Assembly (NCBI GenBank): GCA_025529335.1
Contig: JAMYHX010000303.1
Location: 1 to 51,579, forward strand
Length of the DNA: 51,579 nucleotides
Source of the DNA: Rhizopus sp. PT2906
Taxonomy: Eukaryota > Mucoromycota > Mucoromycetes > Mucorales > Rhizopodaceae
Direction of reading: 5' to 3'
This document shows positions 21,520-32,414 of the stretch, piece after piece (the stretch's first letter is position 1; each line of letters opens with the position of its first letter). The notes beneath the pieces are model-generated. The model was given only the letters and a program-made list of their open reading frames with translations. It did no database searches and had not been told where the DNA came from. A program made the position numbers and the translations under genes.

Positions 21520-22609
21520 TTATGCTAAATGTCTATTATAAATCGACTTTAATTGTTCCATAAAGACGAACATGAGTGTTGTATGGGGACTAAGAATAAT
21601 AATAAGTACGCACAGTCATGATATCCGTCCTAAACCTACCCAATACGCAGATAATGTGCAAGGAATCCCTTATAAAGACCACGCACACCTTCAATCTTTA
21701 CAATCTTCATAAAACAATCGGAAGGTCCCCTGTAGAGTAAACCTTTACCCGTGACTGGATCGACACCTTGATTATACATTCGTGTTGAGATAACGTCAAA
21801 TGGATTCATGGCCAGACAGACCAAGACACCTGTGAACATGGATGTAGCAAAATGAGTACTGACTGAATCAGGGAACCCGAATCGTTTGATCAACACATCC
21901 TTGCCAAGCATATATGTAGGCATTTGAACAGCTGATCCCACACCTGCTCTTGCCATCGCAGCATCTGCACCACGGAAGAGACCTTTGATACCTTCTGTAC
22001 GGTAGATCTGACTGAGCGCACTCCAGGATGACCCCATTTGATGTTGATAACCAATTGTTTTGAAAACAGGCGAGTATGATTGTCTTCTGGTCTTTATGAG
22101 GTATAGAGGTGATCCCAACACCGCTCCAACAACACCAGCAAATGCACCAGAAAATACACTAGCTGCCAGTATACTTCCATTTGAGGTCAGGCCCAATGAT
22201 TTCTTTACCGTGCTGAATACTGGTTCATATAAGCCGAGACGACTACCATTTAAGCAAATTTGATAAACGTATGCTACGCTCAATCCTCTTTGAGCACCAC
22301 GGATACCCTCGTGCTCTAGCACAACTTTGAGTGCCTGGAAACTGTTGTGATAGGGTCTAGCACTCTCCGTCAATGCGCCCGCTCGTACTAACTCACCCTG
22401 TAATTGTAATCTTGTCTTGACTACCTAAATTTGATCATCAATGTCTAATTGTCTGTCTAGCTTGCTTTATTTACCTCCCAAGGGTTAGTAAAAGTAACAG
22501 CACCACAGGCAGCGAGACCACCGATGATAAATCCAACCATGGTATCCTTATTCTTCTTCATTATTCTTATATCTGTTTGTGATTGGTTTGCGTGAGTTGC
22601 TGTGGCCAT
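21520..22609 (-). CDS. OAC1: Mitochondrial carrier, OAC1/SLC25A34-35 type
   Basis: Three exons (22609-22475, 22424-21640, 21589-21520) give 329 residues with three carrier repeats. Signatures: NPWEVVKTRLQLQGEL in repeat 1, GSPLYLIKTRRQSYSP in repeat 2 and NPFDVISTRMYNQGVD in repeat 3. Each is followed by the [DE]Gx... helix (EGIRGAQRGL, EGIKGLFRGADAAMAR, EGVRGLYKGFLAHYLRIGPH). The NPWE and NPFD contact motifs and ARAGVGSAVQMPTYMLGKD place it with the oxaloacetate/sulfate carrier Oac1 and animal SLC25A34/35. These move oxaloacetate, sulfate or related dicarboxylates across the inner membrane. It is next to MET10 (sulfate assimilation), which may be coincidence. The start is followed by a hydrophilic 20-residue leader before MVGFIIGG. 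Confidence 0.9.
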
Positions 22610-23375
22610 GAGTTGAAAGGGGGAAAAAAAGATAAAAGGGTAAATAAAAAAGAGAGAGAGAGAGATGAGTTATTTAAAACCCTCCTTTATCGGGAAACTT
22701 TTAAATATTTACTCATTAGCATCTGCGACATTTGACTCGATGCGGTCATTTAATATTTGCCTATTGTATTTTTCCTTCTCCAAATTCACACACAAGGAGC
22801 AGTAATACTTTCTATGACAGATGTTATCAAACTGTGCTCATCAGAGAACAAGTCGAGAAAATCGTTAGACAAAAGTTCTACACATCCATTTAATAGAATC
22901 AAGGACTAATAAAAGAGTCACAACTTAAACTGAAAGATTGTATATTTAAACTGCTGCTTCGGTCAAATTTTCTTTAAAATCAATGGGGAGACTCACATTT
23001 CAAGTATTTATCAGATGTATCTGCTGAGTGTTGAACAAATGATAAAGACACTGCAAGCTAATAGTCAAATGATTGCTATTTTTCGAAAGAAGTCGTGTTT
23101 AACCATATAAGCTTCTTTTGAGTTAGATGTACTGAGAAAGAATACAGACACCCTTTTTGCTTCTCATCCTTTTTCCTTACCATTTTAAGAATATAAATAT
23201 GGTGTGCATGTAGTGAATGTACCTTGTGACCGAATTACGAGATTAATGCAGTTCAATGTTTTTGATTTTTTCTTTTCTTTTCTTTTTTCTCTATTTCACT
23301 CTTTTTCTTTTATCTTTTTTTCTTTACTTTCTCCTTTTTTTATACTTTATTTTTGTTACGAAAAAAAAATAAATA
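22610..23375. promoter_or_regulatory. Shared upstream region of the carrier and BCAS3 genes
   Basis: This 766-bp divergent interval holds a (GA)n tract next to the carrier start (about 22650-22665) and a long pyrimidine tract (TTTTCTTTTCTTTTCTTTT-like, 23268-23340) just before the BCAS3 ATG. The middle has no supported reading frame. Confidence 0.45.
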
Positions 23376-23606
23376 ATGGAATTACCGATATATAACGGGG
23401 TTCGAGCAGAGCCAAAGTTTTTACGGTAAGAGAATGAAAAAGAATACATGATATTCAAACTAATCATTATATATTAGGGATCCTACTTCACTAGAGTCTA
23501 TCTCGAGTGGTATAAGTAAGATATCATCCTATGTTACCTCCAACTTGTCAAAAAGAAGATCAAATATGATACCCATATTTGAACAACAACCTCACATGCC
23601 ACCTCC

Positions 23607-23641
<35 letters not shown>

Positions 23642-26434
23642 ATATAGATGAAATGACAGTTGAAGAAGTGGTAGATGACGATAAGAACTCAGATACGATC
23701 ACATTCGCATCCTTTGATAAACTTAATGAAAACATAACGTGTCTATTACTTGGCTATCAAGATGGGTTTCAATTATGGGATATCACTAATCCTGATAACG
23801 TACATGAAATATGTTCAATAAGAGATAAGGAAACATTTGGGACTGTATCCTTTATTCATCTCTTACGACATGATTCACTTATTGCCATAGTGTAAGTCTA
23901 ATGCTCGTTTTATAACATCAACTGATATGTTGTAAAAATAATAGAGCCGAAACTACTATCAACAATAGTAAAAGATCGAAGATTATGATTTATTCTCTAA
24001 ATACATATACCATAGTCAAGGAGATAAATGAGCCAATGAAGGAGCATAGTCATCAAGAAGATGATTCAGTCCTAGTCACATGTATACAAAGTAACCACAA
24101 GATCATGGCTCTGGTACATAGGGAAATAAGAAAGATATCATAACCCACTCACTCTTTTCTTGTCAGGGTTGTCTATCTCGTCAAAGATCCTTTATCTCTT
24201 TCTTATCTGCTACAGACTTCAAGCCACTCAAAATTCCATTGTTTGATGTCTATCATGATTTGAATACCGGCCCTATTTTCACACTGGGTTCAAGGTTTAT
24301 TGCTTATGCAACCAATACAGCAGTATTAAATTCAGATCCAGTCATGACATCATTCACAAATAAGTTGCAAGTTGACAAGGACGTAAAGGGGGCAGCTAAA
24401 GATATAGCCAAAGAAGTCATGAGTGGAATGAAATCCTTGGGTGAGTTTAGCTACAATAGACTAAGCAATTATTTTGGAAGCAATATCTCTCCTATACCCA
24501 TTCTGCCGCAGCAACAACAACCACAACCACAATATCAACAACAACAACAATATCCAACATTACAACATCAACAGCCGCAGCAACAACAGCAACCCCAGCA
24601 ACAGCATGGGGAATCTAACAAGGATGTAAAAAAGACGACTCCATCTGGAATGATTATGATTAGAGATATAAATAAGATACCTAGTTTACCCACAAGGAAT
24701 TTATCCAATTCAGTAATTGCCCACTTTAGACCGCACATGCATCCCATTTCTTGTTTAACATTCAATCAATCGGGAACACTCTTACTTTCAGCATCAAAGC
24801 AAGGTCATACATTTCATGTCTTTTCGATCTTGTCCAACACGACGGCAACAGGAAATGTATCACACCTTTATAAACTCTCCAGAGGCTTTACTGATGCACA
24901 GGTTGAGGACTGTCAATTCTCGATTGATTCCAATTGGTGTGCGATCAGTACGGCTAGAGGCACAACACATGTGTACGCAATTAATCCTTATGGTGGGAAA
25001 CCAGAGATATCAGGACATGTACATAGCAAGATAAATAACAGCATTATTTATCATAAAAAAATGAAACCAAAGCCCATGACTACTTCACTGAACTCGATTG
25101 TACGTATCAAGCAAAGAAGAAGAATGCCAGAGATCAATCAAGAGGACTTTTGTATAAATAATTACTATGGACCCACTCCACCACGCTATCATCCTGTCTT
25201 ACCTCAGCAGCTTCCAATGCAGCCACAGCCGCAGCCCTGCTTGAACCGTTTACAGAAGGAATCGAGACCTAAATTAATAACCTTATTTGTAAATTCAAGT
25301 AAATTACCCTTTTTAAACAACGAGGATAATCATTCAACACAGCAACAGCAACAGCAAACATCCACAAACAATATACTAAAGCATATACCATACTATTTAC
25401 CTCAACAACCACAGAATCATCATCAGTCACAGCAACCACAGCAACATCATCAACAACAATCGGATACACTCGTATTTGGATTTGATGAAGAATATGATGA
25501 TGCAGCCAAGATGATGAATGATGAGGTTGGATACCAAGATATCTATACGTTCCATCCTGATGGCGTGTTGACCTTATTCCGCTGTTGGGTGACCAAAGTA
25601 GCAGTCAAGAAGAGAGAGAATGGTAGAAATATGGAAAAGCTAGACCTGTCTCTAAAGAAGGAAAGTGTCGCAGAATGGAAGGTAGCCAGAAGTAGCGATT
25701 GGGAGCAAGTCAAGACAGTCATACATCATAACGAGCCTAAACGAAAGGATAAGGAGCTTGCATGGTTGTCTAATGCGGAAATTAACACGTATCCGATTGA
25801 TGAGCCTCCTATCTGGACCCATCGTCAATTTGTCTTTCAAACTTATAATGAGACTACCGATGTTCAAGTCTACTTTAAGACTGGTACAATACCACCTGTG
25901 GATACCTTGATCATGCCCAAGGAGATGCCTGAGCCAATCTCAAGCCGTATAGACAGAGTACGAAAGACAACAACGACTATTACAGAAGAGAATATGGAAC
26001 ATGCATTGGCTGAGCTAGAGGATAACCTATCAAAGGCTATGTTGACTTCCTTCTCTCCTTCCGAGTCCATCAACAATAGCCCTGCAAACAAATGGCTATC
26101 CACGAGTGCCAACTCACCTTCCTCAAAGCTATTCGCCAACGAAAAGAAGTCCGTCTCTTTTGAAGATGCTCACTTTGTCAACATGGGCAGCGGTCCAAGC
26201 CCTGAACCCTCCATGCACGGTTCGACTCCAATGCAGCATAGCTCACTCATACAGCTAGACGATAATAATTCGCTGCTAGAGGACGACGAATACAATGTTC
26301 GATTCGAAAGTGACAATAACATCAACCAGATACAAAATCATGTTTTCTCGCCTGATGGTGACAATGAAGTTGCTTATCCTTACGAGTCTATCTTTGACGG
26401 CTTTCGTGAACCCGAATCCTTTCATTGGCAATAA
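23376..26434 (+). CDS. BCAS3-family WD40/PROPPIN-like protein
   Basis: Four exons (23376-23425, 23478-23891, 23945-24113, 24167-26434) give 966 residues. After an N-terminal ISSGISKISSYVTSNLSK segment and a poly-Gln run comes a beta-propeller: VSFIHLLRHDSLIAIV, PLFDVYHDLNTGPIF-ALG-like, then the BCAS3/Atg18-type core HFRPHMHPISCLTFNQSGTL, LLSASKQGHTFHVFSI and FSIDSNWCAISTARGTTHVY. A large Gln-rich insert (24515-24605) splits one blade. The C-terminal half is the BCAS3 domain region with EEYDDAAKMMNDEVGYQD and WTHRQFVFQTYNE, ending in a disordered tail. In animals BCAS3 forms a complex with PHAF1 at the autophagic membrane and in plants and Dictyostelium it links to autophagy; a similar role is likely. 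Its stop is 5 bp from the stop of the convergent GTPase gene. Confidence 0.85.
23602..23640 (+). repeat. CAA trinucleotide repeat (poly-Gln)
   Basis: Uninterrupted CAA units encode a glutamine run close to the N-terminus of the BCAS3-like protein. It is likely to vary in length between strains. Confidence 0.85.
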
Positions 26435-26439
26435 TGTTT

Positions 26440-27583
26440 TTATTTTTTTCTTCTTTTTGCCAAAACTCCTTCTATTAAAGATGTCATGAATCGTTCTTCA
26501 TCAATGAGTTGTAGCCTTTTTCTCTTTTCCTGTTTGTTGATTGTTGATACGAACTGTCTTAACGTAGACGATGACACAATAAACAATTTCTTGGTATTCA
26601 GTCGACTTTCCTTTAGTTGACTAAACACCGAATCTTTTACTTCCAACACGAGTTCTCCAACCGCTGCTGCCCATACAAATTCTTTATCGCCTTGATGTCT
26701 AGCCTCTTTACTTGCAATTGCCTATCATTGGTTATTAGATGACAATGTGTTATTGCCATATGTACCTGATCAGCTTTACTGCGTACGTACAGTACAGGGA
26801 TCTGGTATTGTTTGGCTTTTAGTGAAATATCAATATCATCCTGCATGAGTCTACATAAAGTTAATATAGACCCTTTAATTCATAACAACCTAATCTACCT
26901 GTTCCCCAACACGATCACCAACAAATCAAAGGCACATAGATAGTTATCCTCAAAGTATGTCTCTCTCGGATGACTCTTGGTGCCTACACCCGGCATATCC
27001 CAGATGACCATGGTTGTCAAATCCGGATGAGGATAGGGTCGTGGCACTGCTGTTGTCTCGACCTCTCCTACCTTGGCTGCTCGTTTATCCGTATCTTTAT
27101 ACCCACGTATGGCATTAACAAGTGAACTCTTGCCAGTTCCAGACATACCCACGACAGCCACATTATAAAAGGACACTGTATCCAATTGAATCTCAGCTTC
27201 TGCCTTTGCTCTGATCTCTGGTGGCACGTTTATCGTCCTCGGTGGTTTCTCTTTGAAGATAAATGTTACAGCTCCCCAGACTGCAAAGAAGGGAGAAAGT
27301 GGCCCTACAAAAATGAGTCTTTTTGTTGTTGTTTATATGTTTTGGGAGACGTACATGCAATGACGCCTAATAGTCCACCAATAGTACCATCGATGATACG
27401 AAACCCGGTGATATCTGATTCTTGAAATGCGTATGCGTTAAGAATAGGATAGGCCACAATGACTACAGGTACAGCCAATGTGGATACGGTTGCCTTGGTG
27501 AATCTGTTGGATATGTCTTCGTATACTGAATCAGATCGTTTTGTGAAAAAGGATATTGTTTTAGATGAAGTCGCTTGTCCCAT
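26440..27583 (-). CDS. IRG (p47 immunity-related)-like dynamin-superfamily GTPase with membrane anchor
   Basis: Four exons (27583-27355, 27304-26899, 26850-26766, 26721-26440) give 333 residues. The start MGQATSS fits the N-myristoylation consensus (Gly2, Ser6). Two hydrophobic segments follow (VSTLAVPVVIVAYPILNAYA and GGLLGVIAWPLSPFFAVWGA). The G domain begins after a basic/amphipathic helix (PPEIRAKAEAEI): G1 GMSGTGKSS followed by LVNAIRGY, a Thr in ETTAVPRPYPHP, G3 WDMPGVGT, a YFEDNYLCAFDLLVIVL strand and G4-position RSKAD. WDMPGxGT and the GKSSLVNAIRG form are features of IRG GTPases (vertebrate Irga6, Irgm) and their bacterial/fungal relatives. In mammals these coat membranes around intracellular pathogens and tune autophagy; the fungal role is unknown. 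The C-terminal helical part is shorter than in mammals. Confidence 0.8.
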
Positions 27584-27759
27584 AAGAATAAAAAATAAAA
27601 AAAAAAGGAAAATAGAGAGGAAATGAAAACAATGAATGATCACTAGTAATAATAACCCTTTTTAGTATATTTCCAAACATTGCACACAGATACACATTTA
27701 GGCGCGGATAGTGAAAATTAGAGTAGTAGGTTCCAGATTTTGGTAGTTTGGCTTTATTT

Positions 27760-28215
27760 TTATATATCAGTTTGGTACTCTTGAAGTTGAATACTTGAGT
27801 TTTCATGTTTTGGCATAATCACAGCAAGGAATCCATAATCAAGTGATCGATTGAATAATAAGTCGAGATTGTCTGTCAAGGCTGTATTGAATTCTAATAA
27901 TTTACCATCCATAAATGCTTGTACTGATCTCGTTTTATCATCACTTCCTGTCAGTTCACACAGCACTGTGTCCTTTTTTATGTTTTGTCCAATGAGATCT
28001 GTATTGAACTTGATGGACTTGATGCTGTCTGCTGATGCTTCTAATAATCCCAATACACAAATCTTATTGGGCGCCTGTCGCACATATAGATTATCTTCTT
28101 TTTTATAATAAAGGGTATAATATCGTTTCAAGTAGGCATTAGGATCCTTATTCCATTCTGCAGTTAATTCCATAAAAGGCTGAGCATCATAAGCATCATT
28201 TGTTGTTGTCGACAT
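27760..28215 (-). CDS. ABITRAM (Simiate/FAM206A) family protein
   Basis: An intronless 151-residue protein. It matches the small Abitram family: YLKRYYTLYYKK then NKICVLGLLEAS, IKSIKFNTDL-IGQNIKKDTVLCEL, RSVQAFMDGKLLEFN, and DYGFLAVIMPKHEN near the C-terminus. The region resembles a biotinyl/lipoyl or glycine-cleavage-H-like fold. In vertebrates the protein is reported to bind actin and to act in the nucleus with transcription; nothing is known in fungi. The first Met downstream of the leader (MSTTTNDAY) is chosen; an in-frame upstream ATG at 28356 would read through the DIM1 3' end and is unlikely. Its start is only 85 bp from the stop of DIM1, so the promoter must be compact or lie in DIM1. 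Confidence 0.82.
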   Translation of the reverse strand: MSTTTNDAYDAQPFMELTAEWNKDPNAYLKRYYTLYYKKEDNLYVRQAPNKICVLGLLEASADSIKSIKFNTDLIGQNIKKDTVLCELTGSDDKTRSVQAFMDGKLLEFNTALTDNLDLLFNRSLDYGFLAVIMPKHENSSIQLQEYQTDI

Positions 28216-28300
28216 TATATAAAGAAGAAGTGTGTAAAAAAGAACAAAAAAATTTTTATTTACAAAAAAGGAATATTTATAGTGATGAGCGACTCCTTTG

Positions 28301-29391
28301 TTATGAGAAATGGATATTGGCATTATTAAATGCAAGTAAAAGGTTAAGGAAATCATCTAAATCACATTTGGCTGCACGCTTATCTGCCATTCCTGTGGAT
28401 TCAAGTACTTGCATCACTGTTGCCTTGATATCAAAGTCTGCATCTACCATCTAATTCACTTGTCAATCACCATTTGTCTCCTTATATATTTTACTTACCA
28501 ATCCATGAGCAGAACAATATGTCTTGTAGTTTTCTTCCAACATGTGGAGTACAGTCGTCTGTTTGAAATTGGCAGAAAAAATCTTGTGCTTTCTCGTAAA
28601 CAAGATACGCAATAAACCATCAAACTCCTTAAAGTTTACAGGTGGTGGTGGATTCTTGGGTTCTAATCGAACAACAGAGGATTCTACTTTAGGTGGTGGT
28701 CTAAAGTTATTCTTGCCAACTTTCATCACATGATCTACTTTGGCCAATAGCTGCACATTGACTGAAAGACGACAGTATAATTCATCTCCTGGTTTGGCTA
28801 CAAGTCGAAGAGCAAATTCCCTTTGAAACATCAGAATGGCTACTCGGAATAAAGGTCGATGTTCCAACAACTTGAACACTAGCACGGATGAAATCTGATA
28901 TGGCGTATTACTGATACAGACATCAAAATAAGGTAGATCAACCTTCATGAAATCACCAAGCATGATATGAAGCTTCTTTTGTTCTGGCCTATTTTATATA
29001 CATTAGCTTATGTTCACTTGCTTCTTTATACACACAACTTACGTTCCGTTCACACGTTTCTGTAATTCAGCAGCAAGACGAGGATCCATTTCGACTGCAT
29101 ATACTTTTTTACTTGCTGCAAGAATTCTGACTGTCAAGTTACCAGTACCTGGACCGATTTCTAATACTGTATCTGAACTGATAAGGTTGGCCTATAAAAG
29201 AGACTAATAGATTAGATCGTTTCCTCTCCTTTCATGATCATTTGACATTTTACCTTATCAACAATACCTTGCGCAACAAGAGGATTCTTCAAAATGTGCT
29301 GACCGAGATCCTTGTTAAAGAGAGGACCAAAGGCTCTCATCTCATCTTTTGTTTCTGTCTTTTTGACTGCTTTGGCTGTTAACTTGGGCAT
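28301..29391 (-). CDS. DIM1: 18S rRNA adenine dimethylase Dim1
   Basis: Four exons (29391-29254, 29191-29043, 28988-28499, 28450-28301) give 308 residues, the usual length. Motifs of the KsgA/Dim1 family are intact: the N-terminal FNKDLGQHILKNPLVAQGIV, the SAM-binding VLEIGPGTGNLTVRIL, YAVEMDPRLAAEL, the catalytic ISNTPYQISS (NxPY), and FQREFALRLVAKPGDELYCR, with FRPPPKVESSVVRLEP further on. The tail has FDGLLRILFTRKHKIFSANF. Dim1 adds two methyl groups to each of two adjacent adenines near the 3' end of 18S rRNA and is also needed for pre-rRNA cleavage. It lies head-to-head with DENR, another ribosome-linked gene. Confidence 0.95.
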
Positions 29392-29597
29392 GTTTTGATT
29401 AGAGAATAATAATAAAAAAAAAAAAAAAAAAAGATAAAGATTGTGTATATATGAGAGGGTATAAACGGTCACAGTTCCTGATCGGATATCCAACCACTTG
29501 CCATTCTTTTGATCCCATTAAAGCAATCATTGCTAGGAAAAGCAAGTGTGCAATTTAAGTTTCGAGTAGAGAGAAAGAGAGAGGTATTGCTTACTTA

Positions 29598-29632
<35 letters not shown>

Positions 29633-29980
29633 AATATTATATTGCTGTAATATAAAATAGGAAGGATCATACTACCTTAAATATTACCAAAAAAAAAGAA
29701 AGGAAATAATGCAAACATGCAAGGGGATAGGGCTCTATTGTTGTCACCATTATATTCCTCCTTGCATTTATTACTCCTGCTTTCTTTTTTATAATAACAA
29801 ACAATAAGATGATATTAAATGAGTAAATACTATATCCAATCTAAGCCATTCAAGAGCGACTGTTTAATGAATTTTCATTGGCTGTAGTATTCTATAAAAA
29901 ATGCGCGCAAAGTTGATAGTTGTAACTTGTCTACTGACATTTCCTTTCTCTCTTTTTTATTATTTCTTCTGTAATCAAAA
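29392..29980. promoter_or_regulatory. Divergent DIM1/DENR upstream region
   Basis: This 589-bp interval carries an A-run, a GA-rich patch, a (TC)n tract at 29600-29630 and, near DENR, ATTGG (29876-29880, CCAAT complement) followed by TATAAAAA at 29893-29900, about 80 bp before the DENR ATG. A pyrimidine-rich leader (TTTCCTTTCTCTCTTTT) sits immediately before the start. No gene is seen. Confidence 0.5.
29600..29630 (+). repeat. (TC)n microsatellite
   Basis: A pure run of about 15 TC dinucleotides within the divergent DIM1/DENR intergenic region. Confidence 0.9.
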
Positions 29981-30811
29981 ATGACGGTCGAGCCACGCAA
30001 AGTTTATTTATGTGGCAGTAAGTAGTTTAGAATAATCGTGTGTGTATATATAACAATTACTAATGTTGTATCCATGTCAGTTTGTACTATGCCTTTAGAA
30101 GTAAATGAATAAAGAAAGAAAAAAGTGTGGAAACTAATTTGTATAGTATTGTGAATTCAGTGGAACACAAGAAAAGTGCAAGTTGTGGTTAAAGGAACAT
30201 GACGAAGACAAGTACAACGAGGTCTATGGTATCAAAGGTGAACTTTTAAAGCTGGATGTGATTAAAAACGTCATTATTAAAGATATTTTAAGGTATAACA
30301 GAAGGTATGGAAAATACTAGTTTAGAGGAAGAAAGTAATGGAAAGGATACTCGAACGATTGTCAAGGATAAATCAGCTAAACTTGAAGCCAAACTGGAAC
30401 GCGAGATCAAAAAGAAGATGGTAAATATAGAGAGGAATAGTCATCTTTTCAAAGGTTTAATGCAAAGCTAAAAAGGCATCACGTGTTTTGATCAAACGTA
30501 ACGAAAGAAACAAGAGAAAGTGTGTCACTACGATTCACGGCTTGGACATTTTTGGAGTTGATTTGAAAAAGGCAGCCAAAATGTTTGCTAATCGATTCGC
30601 TTGTGGTTCTTCTGTTGCAAAGAATAACCAAGGTCAAGATGAAATTGTAGTTCAGGGGGACTTTAGTGATGACATCTACAATATCATCTTGACCCATTGG
30701 CCCAATGTAAGTTGATTCTATTCAAAAACAGCCAACTGAGATGATTAATAGGTACCTGAAGAGAATATTGACAAGATCGAGGAGAAGAAGAAGAAGAAAA
30801 ACGAGCCATAA
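29981..30811 (+). CDS. TMA22: Density-regulated protein homolog DENR/Tma22
   Basis: Six exons (29981-30017, 30081-30100, 30147-30237, 30302-30420, 30476-30706, 30752-30811) give 185 residues, the expected size. The N-terminal zinc-binding module reads VYLCGICTMPLEYCEFS with a later Cys in TQEKC. The C-terminal SUI1/eIF1-like domain shows RVLIKRNERNKRKCVTTIHG, FGVDLKKAAKMFANRFACGS and VVQGDFSDDIYNIILTHWP. DENR works with MCT-1 (Tma20) to release deacylated tRNA from post-termination 40S subunits and to promote re-initiation. The second exon is only 20 nt and falls inside the zinc module. Intron 4 uses an AAAAAG acceptor, supported by reading frame. Confidence 0.93.
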
Positions 30812-30960
30812 GGAGATTTATTTTTAATTTGAATTGTGCAACCATTTTGTCTTTTTACAAAAAACAATAAAAAATCTATTCCTTTTTCACAACATCTTCT
30901 TTCTTCATTCATTCTTTTTTTTTTTTTTCTTTTCTTAATCACCCATTCCTTTCTTTAAAC

Positions 30961-32408
30961 ATGGCTTCAAGATTCACCATGAGCAGAGATCGTTTAGCTG
31001 AGCTACGGGTAATATTGTATAGCAAGTGAATTTATATTTGAAATTATTTATATCTTGTCTATTAGGGCGCAAACAGTAACGAAAAGAAATACGAGTAAGT
31101 AAAGATAAGGTTGATACATTGATTGCTAACCTCATCTTATGTGTGTGTTTGCAGTCGCCTTAGGTAAAACGCATACATACGCACATAAATCAAAAAAGTT
31201 AATATATATGAAATAAAGTGACGATGATGAACCTGTGCCTCCTATGCCAACAGGTAGACATGATACTGGCTATCGTCCTCCTGCTTCACCTTCACCCACA
31301 TACCATCATGGATCAAGAGGAGACAGACATGCTCCAGAGAGTAAAGAACAATATGAGATGAGCCAAAGGGTTCCATCTGATAGTGCACTTCACTCTACTG
31401 ATCAATTCTTTCAAGCTGTAAGCTATTCAATAGATATAAAGGATAATTTTAATTATTGGATAATAGGTTGAAGAAGTGAAAGAGTTGAATAAAAAGATCC
31501 TGAGCAATATTTCCATCATTGAAGAGCTACATGGGTCAGCATTGACCAATATTACGGACGAGCAGGCAGCCGAGAATTCATATAGATTAGAAAAGATTGT
31601 CAAGCAGACCACTCAACTGAATAATGAGTGTAAAAACAAGATCAAAGGTAATATATTGAGATGAAAGACTTGTTATCAAATAGACTCATATGTCATATAG
31701 CTATTGAACTAAGTAATGCTCGTATGCCCGCTCATTCTGGAGATTTACCTATGCGTAAAACCCAGCATGCGGCACTAAAAAAGAAGTTTATTGAAACAAT
31801 TCAAAGATATCAAGACATAGAAAGAACATACCAACAAAAATATCGACAGAGAGTAGAAAGGCAGATCAAGATTGTTCAACCAAATGCTACCTCAGATGAT
31901 ATCGATCGTGTACTGGAATCAGATGAACCACCACAGATCTTTGCGCAATCTGTAAGCTTTCATTTTATCAATCTCAATATATCTATACTCATCTATTATT
32001 ATTAGTTGATGCAAGCAAATCGATCAGGACAAGCAAGAGCTGTCCTGTCCGAAGTTCAATCCAGACACGATGACATTAAAAAGATTGAAAAGACAATACT
32101 TGAGCTACATCAACTATTTGTTGATATGCAAATGATGGTAGAACAACAAGGAGAAACACTTCAACAGATCGAAACACATGCAGAGAATACACTTGTTGAT
32201 TTAGAACAAGGTAATAAAGATATTGATAAAGCCATTGTTAGTGCCAAAAGTACACGTGCAGTAAGTCATTTAAGGAAATCTACAATATACACATTTTAAA
32301 CAATTATAAAAATAGAAAAAATGGATGTGTTTTGTTATTTTTATTATTTTACTTATTGTAGCTGGTATTTTAATTTGGTGGTTCGCATTTGACCACAAAG
32401 GTGTTTAA
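30961..32408 (+). CDS. SSO1: Plasma-membrane syntaxin (t-SNARE) Sso1/Sso2-like
   Basis: Eight exons including a possible 9-nt one (30961-31008, 31066-31094, 31155-31163, 31219-31417, 31467-31647, 31701-31951, 32006-32260, 32316-32408) give about 354 residues. The Habc region starts at VEEVKELNKKILSNISIIEE and includes MRKTQHAALKKKFIETIQRY with YQQKYRQRVERQIKIVQPNA. The SNARE motif follows (EVQSRHDDIKKIEKTILELH, MVEQQGETLQQIE with the zero-layer Gln, THAENTLVDLEQGNKDID), then a basic stop and a C-terminal membrane anchor (CFVIFIIILLIVAGILIWW-like, ending DHKGV). It mediates fusion of secretory vesicles with the plasma membrane together with Sec9 and Snc. A Pro/His-rich 60-residue N-terminal region is longer than in yeast. 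Confidence 0.93.
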
Positions 32409-32414
32409 ATAAAG

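Noticed and set aside
28216..28356. Upstream ATG of the ABITRAM gene
   Set aside because: The extension overlaps the DIM1 3' end and encodes a Phe/Tyr-rich stretch unlike the family N-terminus.
29600..29630. TC array and other short tandem repeats as a CRISPR-like array
   Set aside because: These are simple dinucleotide microsatellites without unique spacers, in a eukaryotic genome.
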